A stretch of 8,800 nucleotides of DNA, taken from assembly GCA_003661105.1 (NCBI GenBank), contig QMVM01000076.1, positions 1 through 8,800 of the forward strand. The letters are read 5' to 3'. The notes beneath the pieces are model-generated. The model had not been told where the DNA came from. It made no database searches and saw only the letters and a list, made by a program, of their open reading frames with translations. A program made the translations under genes and the position numbers. Position 1 is the stretch's first letter, and each line of letters starts with the position of its first letter. Source of the DNA: Methanosarcinales archaeon. GTDB taxonomy: Archaea; Halobacteriota; Methanosarcinia; Methanosarcinales; Methanogasteraceae. Below, one piece after another: positions 5,581 through 8,800 of the stretch.

Positions 5581-7409
5581 TGTACACATTTATAGCACTA
5601 CTTATAATATATGTCGCAGCGTTGATCGCTGTCGGGTGGCATTTCGCAAAGAAGCAGCGGACGATGACAGATTTCTGGATTGCAGGACGAGAGATTGGGG
5701 CAGGGAACATCGGGATGTCCGCCGCGGCATCGTGGCTCACTGCGGGAGCCTTGTTTCTTGTTACAGGGATGTTCCTCTTCATAGGCACCGGATCGATCTG
5801 GATATTTGTTGCGCCAAATATTATCGCGCTTGCTGCAATTGCGCTCCTCGTCCCGCGGATCAAGCGGCTCCCGTCACTGACCCAGCCGGAACTGATCGAA
5901 CTTCGGTACGGTCCCCTGCTGCGTGCGCCGATTGCGATAGCAATCACGATCGTGATGATCCTCTTCGCAGTCACCGATTTCAAGGGGTTCGGCTACGTCC
6001 TCTCCGTATTCTACGGCATCCCTCAGATATATGCCGTGCTGATCATGGTGGTTGCAATCTCGCTCTATGTGACGCTTGGCGGCCTTCGGGCGGTGATATG
6101 GACAGATGCAATCCAGTTTGTATTCCTTGCCGCGCTTGCACTTCTGATCGGGGCTGCAGCACTCTACATACCGGTGCAGAATACTGGTGTTGCTGTATCC
6201 GACCTTTTTGCCGGAATGGGTGCCGGTTTCTGGGATATCTTTGCGCTCGGCGGGATCGTTGGAGTGTTTATCATGATGATCGCGATGCTTCCGGGATGGA
6301 TTACAGAGCATGACCCGTGGCAGCGTGTGTGGGCGGCAAGGGATGTGAAATCGGCGCGATATGGGATGATGCTCGGTTCAGTGCTGATCGCTGTCGTATT
6401 CTTTGCCTGTTTCCTTGCAGCAATCGGGCTTAATGCCTTATATCCAGCGCCCACCAACATGCCTGCTGCCGAACAAATATACATCATATTCATCCAGGAC
6501 ACATTCCCGCCAGCCGCAATCGCTGTAATTGCGATAGGATTTGCCGCAGCCGCAATGTCCTGCGCAGACACGTTTGCAACATCAGGTGCATCCTGCATAT
6601 CAAGGGACATATACCAGCGGTTCATCAAGCCGGGTGCGACGATGAAGGAGATGCAGACAGTGAACCGCGCGCTAATCGTCGTGATGCTCATAATCTCTGC
6701 CACAATCTCGATGCACGTAGAGACGATACTCGATGCAGTCATCATGGCGACCGTCGTCGGTACATCGTCATACTTCTTCCCGATCATGGGTGCGCTCTTC
6801 TGGAGACGCGCAACCGCGAAAGGCGCGCTTGCCGGACTCGTGATCGGCGGCACTGCTCAGGTCGGACTGATCATCGCAGAGGCTACATACCTCGGAAACC
6901 TCGCCGATATATCGCCATTTTTGATCGAGCATGGCGTCCTCATAGCTGTATCGCTAAGCGCAATCTCATATATCGGGGTGTCGCTCGTAACAAAGCGACC
7001 TGGTGACCACAATCTTGCGCCGTTCTTCCCGGATGTGGCAGAGCATTTCATAAGGAAGGGCGCGGCGTCGGTGGATCTGGGCGACCCGGAATACGCGCGG
7101 TTCAGAAGAGATGTCGAGAAGCAGGTGTCCGGAGAGCGCGTGCATCTGAGCGCTGTTGTCAGAACAAAGCACGTGTTCGACTGGCGCGAACTGATCTTAA
7201 AACTTGCAGATACGCGCGCATGGATTACACCGAGTGGCGTTGAGGTTGCATACCGAATGTCAAGCACGGATATGCTTGCATGTCCAAGAATCGTGCATGG
7301 CGGCGAGGATCAGGTCTGGATCTTCGCTGAACCGCCCGCGGATCAGGAAGATGAGATCATGCTAGAGATGTTTGCCGCGCGCCATGAGATTAGAGGGGCG
7401 CTCGCTTAG
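5580..7409 (+). CDS. Sodium:solute symporter (SSS family, PutP-like) with long soluble C-terminal tail
   Basis: This is an integral membrane transporter of the SSS family, which imports a solute (amino acids, organic acids, sugars, osmolytes) with Na+. The first membrane helix starts at residue 2, followed by the family landmarks DFWIAGRE (31-38), a long hydrophobic region, TQPELIELRYG (about 100-110) and AMSCADTFATSGASCISRDIY near 325-345. The last is the helix bearing the Na+-site Ser pair in PutP and vSGLT. The second member of that pair is Cys328 here instead of Ser/Thr. Hydrophobic helices end near 471. Residues 473-609 form a soluble tail of about 137 residues that is absent from standard members of 480-530 residues. 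It contains no motif I recognise. The substrate cannot be told from sequence. The start is supported by GGTGAG upstream. The stop overlaps the convergent purM stop. Confidence 0.9.
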   Translation: MYTFIALLIIYVAALIAVGWHFAKKQRTMTDFWIAGREIGAGNIGMSAAASWLTAGALFLVTGMFLFIGTGSIWIFVAPNIIALAAIALLVPRIKRLPSLTQPELIELRYGPLLRAPIAIAITIVMILFAVTDFKGFGYVLSVFYGIPQIYAVLIMVVAISLYVTLGGLRAVIWTDAIQFVFLAALALLIGAAALYIPVQNTGVAVSDLFAGMGAGFWDIFALGGIVGVFIMMIAMLPGWITEHDPWQRVWAARDVKSARYGMMLGSVLIAVVFFACFLAAIGLNALYPAPTNMPAAEQIYIIFIQDTFPPAAIAVIAIGFAAAAMSCADTFATSGASCISRDIYQRFIKPGATMKEMQTVNRALIVVMLIISATISMHVETILDAVIMATVVGTSSYFFPIMGALFWRRATAKGALAGLVIGGTAQVGLIIAEATYLGNLADISPFLIEHGVLIAVSLSAISYIGVSLVTKRPGDHNLAPFFPDVAEHFIRKGAASVDLGDPEYARFRRDVEKQVSGERVHLSAVVRTKHVFDWRELILKLADTRAWITPSGVEVAYRMSSTDMLACPRIVHGGEDQVWIFAEPPADQEDEIMLEMFAARHEIRGALA

Positions 7410-8488
7410 TATTCCACAAACTGACTGCCAGCGCTTCGCAGACGCGGCTCTTCGAGAATCACGGTCTTCTCAGGGTCCTTGAATGTACTGCCTATCTCGT
7501 AGCAGCCCTTTCCATGTTTTTCTGCGATCTGCATCGCGGAATCTACTTCGTCAGCGGGCAGGACGATGCAGAACCCAACCCCCATGTTATAGACCTGATA
7601 CATCTCTGCCGCACTCACGGGTCCGTGTTTCCGAATCAACTCAAATATCTGAGGCGTTTTTGGCAGATTATCGATCTTAAACCCGCAGTCCCTGCTGACC
7701 CTCCTGAGATTTAAGAACCCGTCGCCGGTTATATGAGCAAGCGATCTCAGATCCAATCCGGAATCGAGCATCCCTCTAATCTCGCTTACATAGATATTCG
7801 TTGGTTCGAGCAGTTCCTCGCCGACTGTTCTTCCAAGTTCGTCAACATACTCATCCACTCCAAACTTGCCCAGAATAGCCTTCCTTGCAAGCGTCATCCC
7901 GTTGCTGTGTATCCCTGAACTCACCAGACCGAGTATCTTGTCCCCTTCTTCGATTGTATCTCCGGTGATGATCTTATCCTTCGAAACGATGCCGACCCCC
8001 ATCCCTACGAGGTCGAATCCCCTGTTCTCGCGGGGTCCCCTGATCATCTCTGGCATGATCGCGATCTCCCCACCAGAGAGTGTTACCCCTGCCTGCCTGC
8101 ATCCTTCCACAACGCCTTCTACGATACTCTCGAGAAGAGCTGGGTCAGGTTCCTGCACTGCTATGTAATCGACCATCGAGATTGGTAGAGCGCCAACGCA
8201 GAGTATGTCGTTTACGTTCATAGCAACACAATCGATGCCGACTGTGTCGTACTTTTCCATCTCCTGCGCAATAAAGACCTTTGTCCCGACTCCATCGGTC
8301 TTGACCGCCATTGCTCTGCCATCCCCTATGTCGATAACTCCTGAGAAATGTCCTATAGGGATTGCGGGTTTTCCTATGGAGTCTCTGAAGTCAAATGTCC
8401 CTTTGCAAAGTTGCACGATCCTCTGCAATGCGATCTCTACTTTTCCGGTATCAGCGCCAGCAGTCTGGTAGGTAACATAATCATCCAT
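7406..8488 (-). CDS. purM: Phosphoribosylformylglycinamidine cyclo-ligase (AIR synthetase), PurM
   Basis: PurM catalyses the fifth step of purine synthesis: FGAM + ATP gives AIR + ADP + Pi. The 360-residue protein has all family marks in order: KTDGVGTK (63-70), MNVNDILCVGA (90-100), LSGGEIAIMPEM (137-149) that helps bind nucleotide, and SSGIHSNGM (191-199) opening the second PurM-like ATP-binding domain, followed by HITGDGF. The N-terminus MDDYVTYQTAGAD fits archaeal members, and no upstream start is better. The gene lies on the same strand as, and about 100 bases downstream of, the 16S rRNA end. It meets the symporter tail to tail with stop codons overlapping at 7406-7409. There is no other purine gene nearby. 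Cytoplasmic. Confidence 0.96.
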   Translation of the reverse strand: MDDYVTYQTAGADTGKVEIALQRIVQLCKGTFDFRDSIGKPAIPIGHFSGVIDIGDGRAMAVKTDGVGTKVFIAQEMEKYDTVGIDCVAMNVNDILCVGALPISMVDYIAVQEPDPALLESIVEGVVEGCRQAGVTLSGGEIAIMPEMIRGPRENRGFDLVGMGVGIVSKDKIITGDTIEEGDKILGLVSSGIHSNGMTLARKAILGKFGVDEYVDELGRTVGEELLEPTNIYVSEIRGMLDSGLDLRSLAHITGDGFLNLRRVSRDCGFKIDNLPKTPQIFELIRKHGPVSAAEMYQVYNMGVGFCIVLPADEVDSAMQIAEKHGKGCYEIGSTFKDPEKTVILEEPRLRSAGSQFVEY

Positions 8489-8507
8489 ATTCTACTGATA
8501 TAATCTG

Positions 8508-8519
8508 AAAAACTAAAAG
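8508..8519 (-). promoter_or_regulatory. A/T box before purM: possible TATA box and/or 16S terminator
   Basis: On the minus strand this reads CTTTTAGTTTTT. Its centre is about 26 bases from the purM ATG, the right spacing for a leaderless transcript, although the fit to the TATA consensus is poor. The T-runs could equally terminate the 16S transcript arriving from upstream. The rest of 8489-8591 shows no tRNA and no ORF. Confidence 0.35.
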
Positions 8520-8566
8520 GGTATTGATCCTGACATCCTATGATCTCCGACCGGCAGTGGGGTTTT

Positions 8567-8584
8567 GTACACAATTTTGTGTAC
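8567..8584. repeat. 18-bp dyad GTACACAA-TT-TTGTGTAC just past the 16S 3' end
   Basis: The two 8-base arms are exact inverted repeats around a 2-base centre. The element starts 8 bases beyond the mature 16S 3' end. As RNA it could form a 7-bp stem with a 4-nt loop, and as DNA it has the symmetry of a dimeric regulator's operator. It could act in 16S 3' processing, transcript ending or control of purM. The sequence alone does not decide. Confidence 0.6.
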
Positions 8585-8591
8585 GGTTATT

Positions 8592-8800
<209 letters not shown>

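Noticed and set aside
5636..6853. Long open frames in other phases over the symporter (plus 5636-6313, minus 5874-6311 and 6164-6853)
   Set aside because: These are shadows of the GC-rich symporter gene, with Cys/Arg/His-rich or low-complexity composition and no recognisable domains.

Overview
The window reads as archaeal chromosome from a euryarchaeon that makes coenzyme F420, most likely of the methanogen/ANME/Archaeoglobus sphere. The supporting markers are an archaeal-type 16S rRNA 3' end, cofD for F420, a JAMM protease of the archaeal AfJAMM type, a GvpD-family P-loop protein and TATA-box promoters with leaderless starts. No genus is assigned because only about 210 bases of 16S are present.

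Left edge (1-1805): the end of a more AT-rich two-gene block resembling the Septu / retron-Ec78 defence pair. It holds a PtuA-like ABC-type ATPase that runs in from outside the window and, overlapping it by four bases, a PtuB-like HNH nuclease. The nuclease frame is cut by an in-frame TAA 39 codons before its natural end, and a T-rich tract follows the restored end. The pair looks like a decaying or phase-varied defence module beside housekeeping genes.

Middle (1924-5580): cofD; then tRNA-Arg(TCT) with a JAMM metalloprotease gene starting only 5 nt after the tRNA; then a 253-bp intergenic region rich in ATTCGT repeats. Next is a GvpD-family protein with an intact first P-loop and a degenerate second KaiC-like half. 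It is translationally coupled to a small zinc-ribbon protein with one C-terminal membrane helix. Between that gene and the next lies an 85-bp decayed copy of the 3' end of the GvpD-like gene, a fossil of an earlier tandem paralogue.

Right (5580-8800): a sodium/solute symporter with an unusually long soluble C-terminal tail; purM, convergent with it and overlapping it by three bases across the stop codons; and the 3' end of 16S rRNA on the minus strand. Downstream of the 16S on its own strand there are only about 100 bases, holding an 18-bp dyad, before purM. No tRNA-Ala, spacer or 23S follows, so this 16S looks unlinked from 23S.

The genes do not form one pathway. The candidate linked units are the defence pair, the tRNA-JAMM pair and the GvpD-like/zinc-ribbon pair. 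The latter two share a short sequence element just upstream of their promoters.
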